A DNA stretch of 30,695 bases from WUQU01 sp038849025. Its GTDB lineage: Archaea; Thermoproteota; Bathyarchaeia; Bathyarchaeales; Bathycorpusculaceae. Positions 16,016 to 23,250 of this stretch are shown here, piece by piece (position 1 is the first letter of the stretch; each line of letters opens with the position of its first letter). The translations under genes were made by a program, and so were the position numbers. The stretch covers positions 1 to 30,695 of the forward strand of contig JAWCNE010000013.1 in NCBI GenBank assembly GCA_038849025.1. The letters run 5' to 3'. A model generated the notes under the pieces. That model made no database searches and was not told the origin of the DNA. It saw nothing but the letters and a program-made list of their open reading frames with translations.

Positions 16016-16812
16016 TATTGAAACCTCGCATCCTTAAGTGCGTTTACACATGGGCATCCGCCTTCACGCTCAAGGGGTAAAGCCTTAACAGTTTCAATTA
16101 AGATTTGCTCTATTCTAGGCATAATTTGCTTCGAAACCTTTGAGACTTCAGAGGGTGTTAAGCGTTCTTGCATGCCTGCAGCCATATTTGAAACAAAGCA
16201 GAGGGTTGCATAACACATTTCAAGTTCCCGTGCAAGCACAGCCTCTGGAGCGCCGGTCATACCCACAACATCAAAGCCTAAACGCCTAAACATTTCAATT
16301 TCTGCCGGTGTTTCAAAACGGGGCCCTTCCGTGCAAACCAGCACAGCGTTGCCCCACACGCGTAAACCTGACTTTTCAGCGCTCTCAATTAGCACTTTCC
16401 GAATTTCTGGGCAGTATGGTTGAGAAACATCTATGTGGGTTACTGGTGCTTCATCGTAAAAAGTTGTGGGACGAGACTTTGTAAAATCAACAAAATCTTT
16501 TGGAACTACTATATCGCCAGGTTTATAGCTTATGTTTATGGCGCCAACAGCATTTATTGCTACGACTCGCTCAACACCCATTTTGTGCAACGCGTAAATA
16601 TTTGCCCTATAATTTACTCTATGGGGAGGAACAGAATGTTCTGGACCATGCCTAGGGAGAAAAACCACGTTTCTACCATCAACTTTCCCCGTAAACAAAG
16701 GCGGGGGAATTCCATAAGGCGTTCCTAGACGTACTTGCTGGACGCCTATGAAAAGTTTTTCGAAGCCTGTTCCGCCGATTATTGCAATTTTAGCTTTCTC
16801 CAAACTCTTCAA
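16015..16812 (-). CDS. methylthiopurine phosphorylase (MTA/MTI phosphorylase family)
   Basis: This is a trimeric-type purine nucleoside phosphorylase of the methylthioadenosine family, acting in methionine salvage. Visible blocks: AKIAIIGGTGFE, FLPRHGPEHSVPPHRVNYRA, AINAVGAINISYKPGD, the CTEGPRFETPAEIEMFRRLG block and VVGMTGAPEAVLARELEMCYA. The C-terminal CPC pair seen in archaeal thermophilic enzymes is present. The base-specificity segment reads VSNMAAG, with Asn where adenine-specific enzymes have the Asp of ATDYD, so the substrate may be methylthioinosine. I chose the TTG at 16812 because AGGAG lies just upstream; a TTG at 16863 would add 17 residues and overlap the DUF373 gene more. Confidence 0.88.
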   Translation of the reverse strand: MKSLEKAKIAIIGGTGFEKLFIGVQQVRLGTPYGIPPPLFTGKVDGRNVVFLPRHGPEHSVPPHRVNYRANIYALHKMGVERVVAINAVGAINISYKPGDIVVPKDFVDFTKSRPTTFYDEAPVTHIDVSQPYCPEIRKVLIESAEKSGLRVWGNAVLVCTEGPRFETPAEIEMFRRLGFDVVGMTGAPEAVLARELEMCYATLCFVSNMAAGMQERLTPSEVSKVSKQIMPRIEQILIETVKALPLEREGGCPCVNALKDARFQ

Positions 16813-17968
16813 CTTGCTCCTCAGTCTCCTTGAAAAACCCTTTAGCTGACCTATGAACCACAATGATAACTAATATTGAGGCTACACCGATTAAAATGCC
16901 CACAACTATAGAGAAAATTAATGCCTCGTAGCCTATTTTAGGGTTAACTAAAATTTTAGATGTGGCGTCTAAAATCTGTCTGCTCCACCCGATTAAAACA
17001 ATTAAGGCGATATTACGTAGTAGCCTAGCATCTTGATCAAAATACCAGCGAATAGCTCTTCCAGATAACACCACGCATACGCCTACTATTACAAGATCCT
17101 TGGAAGCCCCTATGAAATTTCCGGCTGCAAGGGGCAAAACACTAAACCAATTATCCCAGTTAATGCTTATTGCCGCAGTGGCATTCCACCCTAAATATAT
17201 GCCAATCGCCACACATAAAACTCCAGCAAGCGCGGCATATATAGAAATTTGCACGGAAAGAGGAGGCGGGGAATATTCTCTCACCCATTTATACAAGTTT
17301 TTAGCCATTTTGTCAACTCCAAAGCCTTTTACAAACATGAACAAGCCTAAAATTATAATGAACGCCATTAAATAATAGTGAACTAAACCGAAGATTGCAA
17401 GAACTCCCAATATTAAAAACAATACTCCAGGAAGCCCCAACGCTATGCGAGAATAACGTGGATTTTCCATGAGGGTTCTTAAATACCTCGTGAACAGGGC
17501 AGCTGTCTCCTCAATTGATTCGCTGTGCTTTACAACTATTCTTCTGACCGAGGAGACTGGAACCCTAGACTCCACAAGGGGCAAAACTGCCTCATCGGAA
17601 TAGCCATCGGTAACAAGGATAACTTCATCTGCTAAAAAGGAACTTAATATTTCATTTAACTCTGCAACTATTTTTCTGTCGGCGCCAACACCGCCCAACT
17701 CTGAACCAGATATGGTTGCCACTTCAAATATTTCGCCGGGTTTGCCTTCACTAAGAAGGCGGTCATGGATGCGTATAGCCTCAAACATGGCGTTTGCATC
17801 GGGTTCTTCGGGATCTTTTAAGGCTAAAGCTACTGCCGCATTGAGGTTGTTTTCTCTGCCTATTAAAGGAGTCTTGACTTGCGCTTTGGTTCCTAGGTCG
17901 CCGTCTCTATCAACGCATAGAATCAGAATTCTTTTTTGCTCCTTCTTTTCTTCATCTTTCGCTGTCAT
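16790..17968 (-). CDS. DUF373 family archaeal membrane protein
   Basis: This 392-residue protein has an N-terminal cytoplasmic domain of about 170 residues starting with RILILCVDRDGDLG and including NNLNAAVALALKDPEEPDAN and VILVTDGYSDEAVLP. Five or six hydrophobic helices and a short acidic tail follow. This is the pattern of the archaeal DUF373 family, whose function is unknown. The soluble domain's D-x-D-GD start and the VTDGYSDE segment look like possible metal or nucleotide binding sites, which is inference only. It lies 38 bases after the coiled-coil gene and overlaps the phosphorylase gene by about 23 bases. Confidence 0.9.
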   Translation of the reverse strand: MTAKDEEKKEQKRILILCVDRDGDLGTKAQVKTPLIGRENNLNAAVALALKDPEEPDANAMFEAIRIHDRLLSEGKPGEIFEVATISGSELGGVGADRKIVAELNEILSSFLADEVILVTDGYSDEAVLPLVESRVPVSSVRRIVVKHSESIEETAALFTRYLRTLMENPRYSRIALGLPGVLFLILGVLAIFGLVHYYLMAFIIILGLFMFVKGFGVDKMAKNLYKWVREYSPPPLSVQISIYAALAGVLCVAIGIYLGWNATAAISINWDNWFSVLPLAAGNFIGASKDLVIVGVCVVLSGRAIRWYFDQDARLLRNIALIVLIGWSRQILDATSKILVNPKIGYEALIFSIVVGILIGVASILVIIVVHRSAKGFFKETEEQVEEFGES

Positions 17969-18006
17969 TTGTTTCCTATTCCCATCATTAATTGTGCAAT
18001 GTTACT

Positions 18007-18879
18007 TTAATCTTGCGCTATTCCCTTTTCTGCAATTGCCTTAAACTCCTCCCAAGTCAACTTTTCGCCCCGCTTAAGCTTTTCCTTTGCCTGCCTTTCT
18101 ATGTTCTCTAAAAGACTTTCCTCTCTCTTCTTTCTCGCTTTCGCCTCTTCTGCCAAAATTTCCTCCCTAAGCCGCCTTATTTCGCCTAAAATGTTCACTA
18201 TTTCTGCTTGAATAGGTTTTGCTTTTTCTTTAGCTTGGAGAAAAAGTTGATGGAAGTTGTCAGCTTCCATTTTAAGCTTTTTTGCCTCCTTAATTTTTTC
18301 CAACATCTTCTCATGAAATTCTCGGCTTTTTCCCGCCTTTTCAGAAATTTTTTCTTGGCATAGCTTAGCCCTTGTTTCCAAGGCTTTTAACTCTGCCTCT
18401 AATTCGAGTTTTTTCCGGTTAAGCTGCTCAATTTTTCTTTGAACGTTTAAATGTATTTCTAGTTGTTTGACTCTTTCAACAAGTTGTTTTTCCTCTTGTA
18501 AGTTTAAAGAAGTTGTCTGAATTTTCCATTCGAGGTTATCAATCTCCATCTGCAGCGTTTTTAGACCCTTTGAAGGTTTTTTCTTTGCCAGTTCCACAAA
18601 TTCTCGTCTTAAATTTTTGAGTTCTCCGATTTTCTGGATTCTTTCCTCTTTAACTTTGTCTTTTTGTTTTTTTAACTCTTTAACTTCTAGGTTTACGCAG
18701 TCTCTGGTCCTTCGCAGTTCAAGGATTTCGGCGCGTAAACCCTTAAACTCTTCATTAAGCATATTCCTTTTTTCAGCAAATTCTCTGGCTTCAGCATCTA
18801 CTTTGGCTTTTTGTTCTCTTAGAATTAAGAGTTTTCGCTTCAATTCCTCGATTTTTTGGGTTTTTTTATGCGCTGACAA
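18007..18879 (-). CDS. archaeal coiled-coil protein (COG1340-like)
   Basis: This protein of about 290 residues is almost entirely coiled coil, with heptad-rich K/E/L segments throughout (for example QKIEELKRKLLILREQKAKV). It ends in a compact segment with LTWEEFKAIAEKG, as in the conserved archaeal coiled-coil family COG1340; its function is unknown. It lacks ABC ATPase motifs, so it is not an SMC or Rad50. I prefer a TTG start at 18879, because GGGAG lies seven bases upstream and the coiled coil begins there. An ATG at 18972 would add 31 basic, hydrophobic residues. It leads the run with the DUF373, phosphorylase and prenyltransferase genes. Confidence 0.8.
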   Translation of the reverse strand: MSAHKKTQKIEELKRKLLILREQKAKVDAEAREFAEKRNMLNEEFKGLRAEILELRRTRDCVNLEVKELKKQKDKVKEERIQKIGELKNLRREFVELAKKKPSKGLKTLQMEIDNLEWKIQTTSLNLQEEKQLVERVKQLEIHLNVQRKIEQLNRKKLELEAELKALETRAKLCQEKISEKAGKSREFHEKMLEKIKEAKKLKMEADNFHQLFLQAKEKAKPIQAEIVNILGEIRRLREEILAEEAKARKKREESLLENIERQAKEKLKRGEKLTWEEFKAIAEKGIAQD

Positions 18880-19060
18880 TGAATGTCTCCCTTTACGCCT
18901 TACCAATTTAAGAATCTGATGGATTAATTTTACCCCCTCTCCAAAAAAGGGAAATTTCAATAAGCATCCCATAGGTTCAAACGCTTATCTTTCAAGTTAA
19001 AAGCATAAAGCCAAATTTAGGATGAGGGGCAAACCCTTAATTAACAGCTTTTCCAGCAAG

Positions 19061-19070
19061 CTTTATATTG
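19061..19070 (+). promoter_or_regulatory. TATA box for the ECF S-component gene
   Basis: CTTTATATTG lies 29 bases before the ATG at 19094, the spacing of a leaderless archaeal transcript. This decides the start of the gene against an in-frame ATG at 19022 that lies upstream of the box. Confidence 0.6.
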
Positions 19071-19093
19071 GTAGGATTATCTATCCAACAACA

Positions 19094-19648
19094 ATGTTGG
19101 AAAGCAAAAAAATCTGTGTAATAGCCATCACTGTAGCTCTTTGCATAGGATCAAACTATGCCCTAGTCAGTATACCAAACTTTAAGGCTATGGACTTTTT
19201 TGTTTTCATCAGCGGGTTTATTTTCGGCTCTTTCGTCGGAGCTTCTGTAGGCCTTCTTTCATGGGCAATTTACGGAGTAATAAATCCTTACGGTTTTCTT
19301 CTCCCAATATGGCTTGCAACAATGTTTTCAGAAACAATTTACGGTTTTGCAGGGGGTTTCCTCGGTAAGAATGCAGCTTCAACTAACTTTAACGCTAACC
19401 GTCTTAGACTAGGGGTCTTTTTTGGAGCTACAGGGTTCTTTTTAACCTTGGCCTATGATTTAATTACAAACGTTGTGTGGGCATGGGTCTCCAACATGCC
19501 TTTAGTTGCTGTGTTAATAATCGGGGTACCTTTTGCGTTGGTGCATGAGCTAAGTAACACGGTTCTTTTTGGAGTTTGTTCAATTCCTCTTATCACCGGT
19601 ATAGAAAAATTTATAGGAGGTGAGAGGTTTGGCGTTTTTAAAAAATAA
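19094..19648 (+). CDS. ECF transporter S component-like membrane protein
   Basis: This 184-residue protein has about five or six membrane helices and resembles the substrate-binding (S) subunits of energy-coupling factor vitamin transporters. Features are MLESKKICVIAITVALCIG at the start, the FKAMDFFVFISGFIFGSFVGASVG helix pair, and GVINPYGFLLPIWLATMFSE. S subunits bind a vitamin or metal and work with a shared EcfT-EcfA module, which is not in this window. The substrate is unknown. The ATG at 19094 is favoured by the TATA box 29 bases upstream. Its end overlaps the DUF4430 gene by 20 bases, so the two form an operon. Confidence 0.8.
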   Translation: MLESKKICVIAITVALCIGSNYALVSIPNFKAMDFFVFISGFIFGSFVGASVGLLSWAIYGVINPYGFLLPIWLATMFSETIYGFAGGFLGKNAASTNFNANRLRLGVFFGATGFFLTLAYDLITNVVWAWVSNMPLVAVLIIGVPFALVHELSNTVLFGVCSIPLITGIEKFIGGERFGVFKK

Positions 19649-20093
19649 GTGGGCTTTAGCTGCCATAGGCATTCTTTGCTGGGCTATTGCTGCTTCACTG
19701 GTTTCCGGCTACTATTACTATCAGTACAGCGACCTCGTAGCAAGACTTGGCAGAGCAACCGTCCCAATAAATCTAGGCGTGGATTATGGAAACGGCACCC
19801 GAATGTGGTTTAACGAAACAAGGGGTTTAACCTTATACGACGCCATGTTAGAGGCAGGATGGCGAGTTGAAGGCACATCTTACGGCGCCATGGGTATGTA
19901 TGTAAAAGCGATCAACGGCCTAGAGGAGTCTATGAGCGAATCTAGATATTGGGGTTGGTGGTCGTGGACAGATTTCGGATGGGCTCATGGAGGTTCAGCA
20001 TGCGATAAATATGTGGTAAGCCCAAATGAAACAATCCTATGGTACTATTCCCCCACCGACCCAACGACGTTTGAAATGTCCCCGCCACCTTAG
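19629..20093 (+). CDS. DUF4430-domain extracytoplasmic protein
   Basis: This is a membrane-anchored protein of about 154 residues. An N-terminal hydrophobic segment (WALAAIGILCWAIAASLVSG) serves as signal anchor. An external domain has the DUF4430 pattern: VDYGNGTRMWFN, then LTLYDAMLEAGWRVEGTSYG, VKAINGLEE, and the aromatic patch RYWGWWSWTDFGWAHGGSAC before NETILWYYSP. DUF4430 is related to the C-terminal domain of transcobalamin-type cobalamin binders. I place the start at TTG 19629, because AGGAGGTGA (19615-19623) is ideally spaced; a GTG at 19620 lies inside that site. Coupling to an S-component gene suggests a surface ligand-binding helper for vitamin uptake, which is inference. Confidence 0.75.
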   Translation: MAFLKNKWALAAIGILCWAIAASLVSGYYYYQYSDLVARLGRATVPINLGVDYGNGTRMWFNETRGLTLYDAMLEAGWRVEGTSYGAMGMYVKAINGLEESMSESRYWGWWSWTDFGWAHGGSACDKYVVSPNETILWYYSPTDPTTFEMSPPP

Positions 20094-20099
20094 AGAAAC

Positions 20100-20306
20100 T
20101 TGCTTAAAAGCACCAAAAACACACTTTTTTCTTTTTCAAAATCATTATTAGAAGACGCTATCTTTTTTAGACCGCTTTCATTGTTATTCAAGAATCATTC
20201 TTACATCACTACTTTGGCTACTTTTCGTAAACAATTAGATGACAAAATCGCGCAATTAGAGAAACTCGGCTATTTGAAAATAAAAGAGTTTACGTATTTA
20301 GCTTAG
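20100..20306 (+). CDS. doubtful small ORF or gene remnant, 68 aa
   Basis: This frame opens at a TTG seven bases after the DUF4430 stop and has no ribosome binding site. Its second half (ATFRKQLDDKIAQLEKLGYL and following KIKEFTYLA) looks like a helical, winged-helix-type protein end. The first half is rich in Phe, Ser and Leu and unconvincing. Its end overlaps the htpX 3' end by nine bases. It may be the tail of a decayed regulator, or simply not coding. Confidence 0.2.
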   Translation: MLKSTKNTLFSFSKSLLEDAIFFRPLSLLFKNHSYITTLATFRKQLDDKIAQLEKLGYLKIKEFTYLA

Positions 20307-21260
20307 CTCTTGAAGGGCTCTCAACCTTTTAATTATGTTTGGATGTGTGGAGAAGATCTCGATTATTTTGTCCAGCGTTGTCAGTTTTTGCGATAGGATT
20401 TCTTGAACTAGTTTTTGGTCGCTTGATGCTGCCATCGCAGATATTGCCATTGAATCTGTTTCCACGCGGTCTGGGTCTGCTATAAACAGGGCTTTGAAAG
20501 CATTTAAGTGTTGGGTTTCCTTTTTTATTCTTCCCATGTTTTTGGTTGTGTTAACTATTTTTGCCAGACCTACTGAAAGTTTCTGCGCTCCGTTTTCCAC
20601 TATGAGAGCGCTGTGCCTGTCAGCGTAGTACTCGCGTATGCGACTCAGGTAGAGTATGAACATGTTTAGAATCCATGAAAAGGCCATAAATCCTAAGCCT
20701 ATTGCAGCTGTCCCTCCACCGCCTTCCCTTTGCCTACCATACATTGATGAAAGCATCAGCGAGTACCCGATATAATAGAACAGCGCTGGCAAAAGCGAAA
20801 CAAACATCATTATTTGCACATCTCTATGCTTCAAGTGGCCAAGCTCATGCCCAAGAACAGCTTCAACCTCCCCGTAATCAAGTGTTTTTAAGAGACCGCT
20901 GGTTACGGCCACGCGGTTTCCAGCTATGGGTGAGCCGTATGCGAAGGCGTTTGGAATTGGAATTTGGGCAAGCATAAGCCTAGGCTTTTTCATTCCGCTT
21001 TTTCTACTTAGGTTTTCCACTATCTCATGAAGCCGTGGATTTTCGTTTTCAGGGATTTCGCGGGTACGATATAGAGCGTCAATTATGTATGGGGATATTA
21101 ACCATTGGAATACATTGAAAGCTACAACCAAAACTCCTAAAGTCACAATGTCAAAGGCGCTGAATAGACTTAAGATTAGCGTAAACACTAACGTAGACAA
21201 GCCTATTATTAGGGCTAAGGTTCCAAGCATGGACAAGCGAAGTTTCCAAAGGCTTGGCAC
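20298..21260 (-). CDS. htpX: HtpX-like M48 zinc metalloprotease
   Basis: This membrane protease of the HtpX/Ste24 family degrades misfolded membrane proteins. Two N-terminal helices (about residues 11-60) precede the catalytic zinc motif HELGH (H138-H142, in VLGHELGHLKHRD). Two more helices follow (about 150-205), then the third zinc ligand region REYYADRHSA and a C-terminal THPNIIKRLRAL, as in the family. All ligands are present. The start is a GTG at 21260. A TATA box (21298-21306) and two direct copies of TTGGTGAAAA lie upstream. The gene is divergent from the MetE-core gene across 111 bases. Confidence 0.93.
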   Translation of the reverse strand: MPSLWKLRLSMLGTLALIIGLSTLVFTLILSLFSAFDIVTLGVLVVAFNVFQWLISPYIIDALYRTREIPENENPRLHEIVENLSRKSGMKKPRLMLAQIPIPNAFAYGSPIAGNRVAVTSGLLKTLDYGEVEAVLGHELGHLKHRDVQIMMFVSLLPALFYYIGYSLMLSSMYGRQREGGGGTAAIGLGFMAFSWILNMFILYLSRIREYYADRHSALIVENGAQKLSVGLAKIVNTTKNMGRIKKETQHLNAFKALFIADPDRVETDSMAISAMAASSDQKLVQEILSQKLTTLDKIIEIFSTHPNIIKRLRALQELS

Positions 21261-21261
21261 T

Positions 21262-21285
21262 TTTTCACCAAGTAATTTTCACCAA
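21262..21285 (-). repeat. direct repeat TTGGTGAAAA, two copies, in the htpX leader
   Basis: On the minus strand TTGGTGAAAA occurs at 21285-21276 and again at 21271-21262, 14 bases apart. It straddles the predicted transcript start of htpX. The inner copy may just serve as the ribosome binding site (GGTGA), but a repeated site here could bind a stress regulator. Confidence 0.4.
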
Positions 21286-21297
21286 ACAAAAACATGC

Positions 21298-21306
21298 TTA
21301 TATTTG
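21298..21306 (-). promoter_or_regulatory. TATA box for htpX
   Basis: The minus-strand AAATATAAG lies about 40 bases before the GTG start. It predicts a transcript beginning near 21275, within the pair of direct repeats. Confidence 0.5.
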
Positions 21307-21323
21307 TTTCTCTCATTTCAGAG

Positions 21324-21334
21324 CTTTAAAAAAG
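21324..21334 (+). promoter_or_regulatory. TATA box for the MetE-core gene
   Basis: CTTTAAAAAAG lies about 43 bases before the ATG at 21372, predicting a short leader of about 17 bases. It is paired back to back with the htpX TATA box. Confidence 0.45.
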
Positions 21335-21371
21335 TTAGTTTTAATTATTCATTATTATGTAATCTTCTTAC

Positions 21372-22409
21372 ATGGAAACCCTAGTAGATGATATAGGAAG
21401 CTTTCCGCTGCCGTCACATAGTGAAAAGAGGAAATTTGAAGAGGCGTACATGCTGGCTAGAGAACGAATTATCGAAGGTAAAGACGTCAAAGAGGACGAG
21501 CATTTGCTTAAAAATTTCTATGAAGTTATAGTTGAATCATTCAAAAAAAAGTTGGATGCAGGCCTTGACGTTGCCAATTACCCGCAACACTACGACATGA
21601 ATAGACAGTTTATGGAAATAATCCACAAAGCCATGGAAAAAGGAACATACATCGTTGACGAAGAAAAGGCAGTTATCCCTGAGGTATATGTAATTAATAG
21701 AGAGGCAAAGAGACTTTACGAGGAGACTGGAAGGAAAATTGCGCTTCGTGCATGCGTCACTGGACCCATGGAATTGTATTTAAAAGAGATCGGAACAACG
21801 CCCTATAGAGATGTACTGTTAATGTTTGCAGAAACTGTCAGACGCTTTTCAAAAAACTCGATTTTAAACTCTAAATACGTTAAGACAGAAGTAGTATCCA
21901 TAGACGAGCCTAGCTTCGGATTTCACGACATATCCGCTGATATGGAAGTCATTATAGAAGTATTGGAAAAGGCCTTCGACTTCACTGGTGCAATAAAACA
22001 GATTCATTTACATTCCTCTTCTAGAATTGCAGACATTTTTGAAGTTAACAATTTAAACGTGGTGTCCATGGAATATGCGTCTTCTCCCAATAACATGCAA
22101 TATGTATCTAAAAGCATGCTTGAAAGGGCGGATAAGCAAATTCGAGTGGGCATATCAAGAACAGACATAGACTCCATTATCGCGGAACTATACGGTAAAG
22201 GCATAGAAAAGCCGAAAGTGGAACAATTAGTCGAAAACGAGGAGACCATAATGAAGAGGTTTGAAAAGGCTAAGGAAAAATATGGTGAAAGAATGACTTT
22301 TACCGGACCTGACTGCGGACTGGGCGGATGGCCAACGCAAGAGGCAGCTCAACTTCTCTTAAAAAGAACAGTGAACGCCGTGAAAATGTGCCAAAAAATA
22401 GGTCTTTAG
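21372..22409 (+). CDS. MetE C-terminal-domain protein (core methionine synthase-like), altered zinc site
   Basis: This 345-residue protein is the catalytic half of cobalamin-independent methionine synthase without the folate-binding N-terminal half, like archaeal core methionine synthases that take methyl groups from a corrinoid protein. Motifs: DDIGSFPLPS at the start, CVTGPMELY, SIDEPSFGF, and the zinc region. By comparison with E. coli MetE (H641, C643, E665, C726), this protein has H214 in QIHLHSSS, E234 in SMEYASS and C315 in GPDCGL, but Ser216 where the first cysteine should be. It may bind metal differently, act on another thiol, or be inactive as a methionine synthase. It is divergent from htpX; Alba follows after 145 bases. 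Confidence 0.82.
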   Translation: METLVDDIGSFPLPSHSEKRKFEEAYMLARERIIEGKDVKEDEHLLKNFYEVIVESFKKKLDAGLDVANYPQHYDMNRQFMEIIHKAMEKGTYIVDEEKAVIPEVYVINREAKRLYEETGRKIALRACVTGPMELYLKEIGTTPYRDVLLMFAETVRRFSKNSILNSKYVKTEVVSIDEPSFGFHDISADMEVIIEVLEKAFDFTGAIKQIHLHSSSRIADIFEVNNLNVVSMEYASSPNNMQYVSKSMLERADKQIRVGISRTDIDSIIAELYGKGIEKPKVEQLVENEETIMKRFEKAKEKYGERMTFTGPDCGLGGWPTQEAAQLLLKRTVNAVKMCQKIGL

Positions 22410-22447
22410 AATGCATTAATTTTAAAAATTTCGTCGCATTAACTGCA

Positions 22448-22455
22448 TTTATAAG
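22448..22455 (+). promoter_or_regulatory. TATA box for alba
   Basis: TTTATAAG predicts a transcript start near 22477, giving a leader of about 78 bases, which is long for an archaeal gene with a good ribosome binding site. The leader holds the hairpin at 22480-22520. Confidence 0.6.
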
Positions 22456-22479
22456 GAAGTTCGCGTATAATTGAGCATT

Positions 22480-22520
22480 AACGCTCTGCTGTGAAAAGGC
22501 AAGGAAACACAGCGGACGTT
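22480..22520 (+). promoter_or_regulatory. hairpin in the 5' leader of alba mRNA
   Basis: AACG-(CT)-CTGCTGTG, a 14-base purine-rich loop, then CACAGCGG-(A)-CGTT can pair as 8 plus 4 base pairs, with one G-T pair and a small internal bulge. It begins within a few bases of the predicted transcript start. It might be an RNA site for autoregulation, since Alba proteins bind RNA, or a stabilising 5' structure. Confidence 0.5.
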
Positions 22521-22554
22521 ACACACCATAAAAATCGAAAGGGGATGATAGAAA

Positions 22555-22842
22555 ATGACGGAAAAATCGGGAGTTATCTTCATTGGAAGAAAACCTGCAA
22601 TGAGCTACGTTCTAGCAATCATAACAAGCGTATCAACATCTAATGTTAAGGAAATAACTCTAAAAGCTCGAGGAAAAGCAATAACAACTGCTGTTGACGT
22701 AGCCGAAATAACAAGAAACCGCTTCATAAAAGATCTAAAAATAAGCAAGATAACCATTGGAACAGAGGAGTTACCGCCAAGAGAGGGCGAAACCAGGGTG
22801 AGGATGGTTTCAACAATGGAGATAACACTTACAAAAGGGTAA
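22555..22842 (+). CDS. albA: Alba chromatin / RNA-binding protein
   Basis: This 95-residue archaeal chromatin protein coats DNA and also binds RNA. The family pattern is clear: GVIFIGRKPAMSYVLAI with the DNA-contacting lysine in RKP, then ITLKARGKAITTAVDVAEI, a loop RNRFIKDLKI, and a C-terminal strand pair ending RVRMVSTMEITL. GGGGATGA lies about ten bases before the ATG. It is transcribed alone, behind a TATA box and a structured leader, and converges with an unknown basic protein gene. Confidence 0.96.
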   Translation: MTEKSGVIFIGRKPAMSYVLAIITSVSTSNVKEITLKARGKAITTAVDVAEITRNRFIKDLKISKITIGTEELPPREGETRVRMVSTMEITLTKG

Positions 22843-22866
22843 GAACTTCGAAACAAAGCTCCACGT

Positions 22867-22885
22867 GCACAGTTATTTTTTGTGC
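22867..22885. terminator. short hairpin with T-rich loop between convergent genes
   Basis: GCACA and TGTGC pair around GTTATTTTT just past the end of alba. The loop contains the stop codon of the opposite gene and its T tract could end alba transcription. This is a weak call. Confidence 0.35.
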
Positions 22886-23208
22886 CGTTTATTTCTTTCC
22901 CGCTTTTGCATCTCCTTTCGCCATTCACGTTTCCGCTGAGTTTTTACAAAAGTTATGCCGTAGCGAGGCTGAAAACCTTCTCCAGCTCTATATTTACTTA
23001 TGTTTTTGTAAAATGTCGAATAGTCTATTTTATTTTGTTGAAGAGCCACTATGTTCTGGTTTAACTGTTTTCTGGCCTCAGAACCTGTTGTCTTATCATA
23101 AACATCAGCGTAAGCAAGGTAAGCAGCATGAAACCGAAAGTCCGATGGATTATCAATTAAAAGCTTTCCCGGCGAAAGTGGTTTGCCATCGCCAAATTTT
23201 TCACTCAT
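22873..23208 (-). CDS. hypothetical basic protein, 111 aa
   Basis: No family is recognised. The protein is soluble. It opens MSEKFGDGKPLSPGKLLIDN, has a helical middle with the aromatic run FRFHAAYLAYADVYDK, and ends in a strongly basic tail of about 25 residues (KTQRKREWRKEMQKRERNKR). That tail suggests nucleic acid or ribosome binding. It has its own TATA box at 23251-23260. It converges with alba; a shared chromatin or RNA role is only a guess. Confidence 0.7.
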   Translation of the reverse strand: MSEKFGDGKPLSPGKLLIDNPSDFRFHAAYLAYADVYDKTTGSEARKQLNQNIVALQQNKIDYSTFYKNISKYRAGEGFQPRYGITFVKTQRKREWRKEMQKRERNKRHKK

Positions 23209-23250
23209 GTTTTCCCAAGCTTTTACAACAGTCTAGAATAGTAAGATAGC

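Noticed and set aside
18007..18879. SMC/Rad50-like DNA repair protein
   Set aside because: The long coiled coil has no Walker A, Walker B or ABC signature at either end, so only the COG1340-like assignment is kept.
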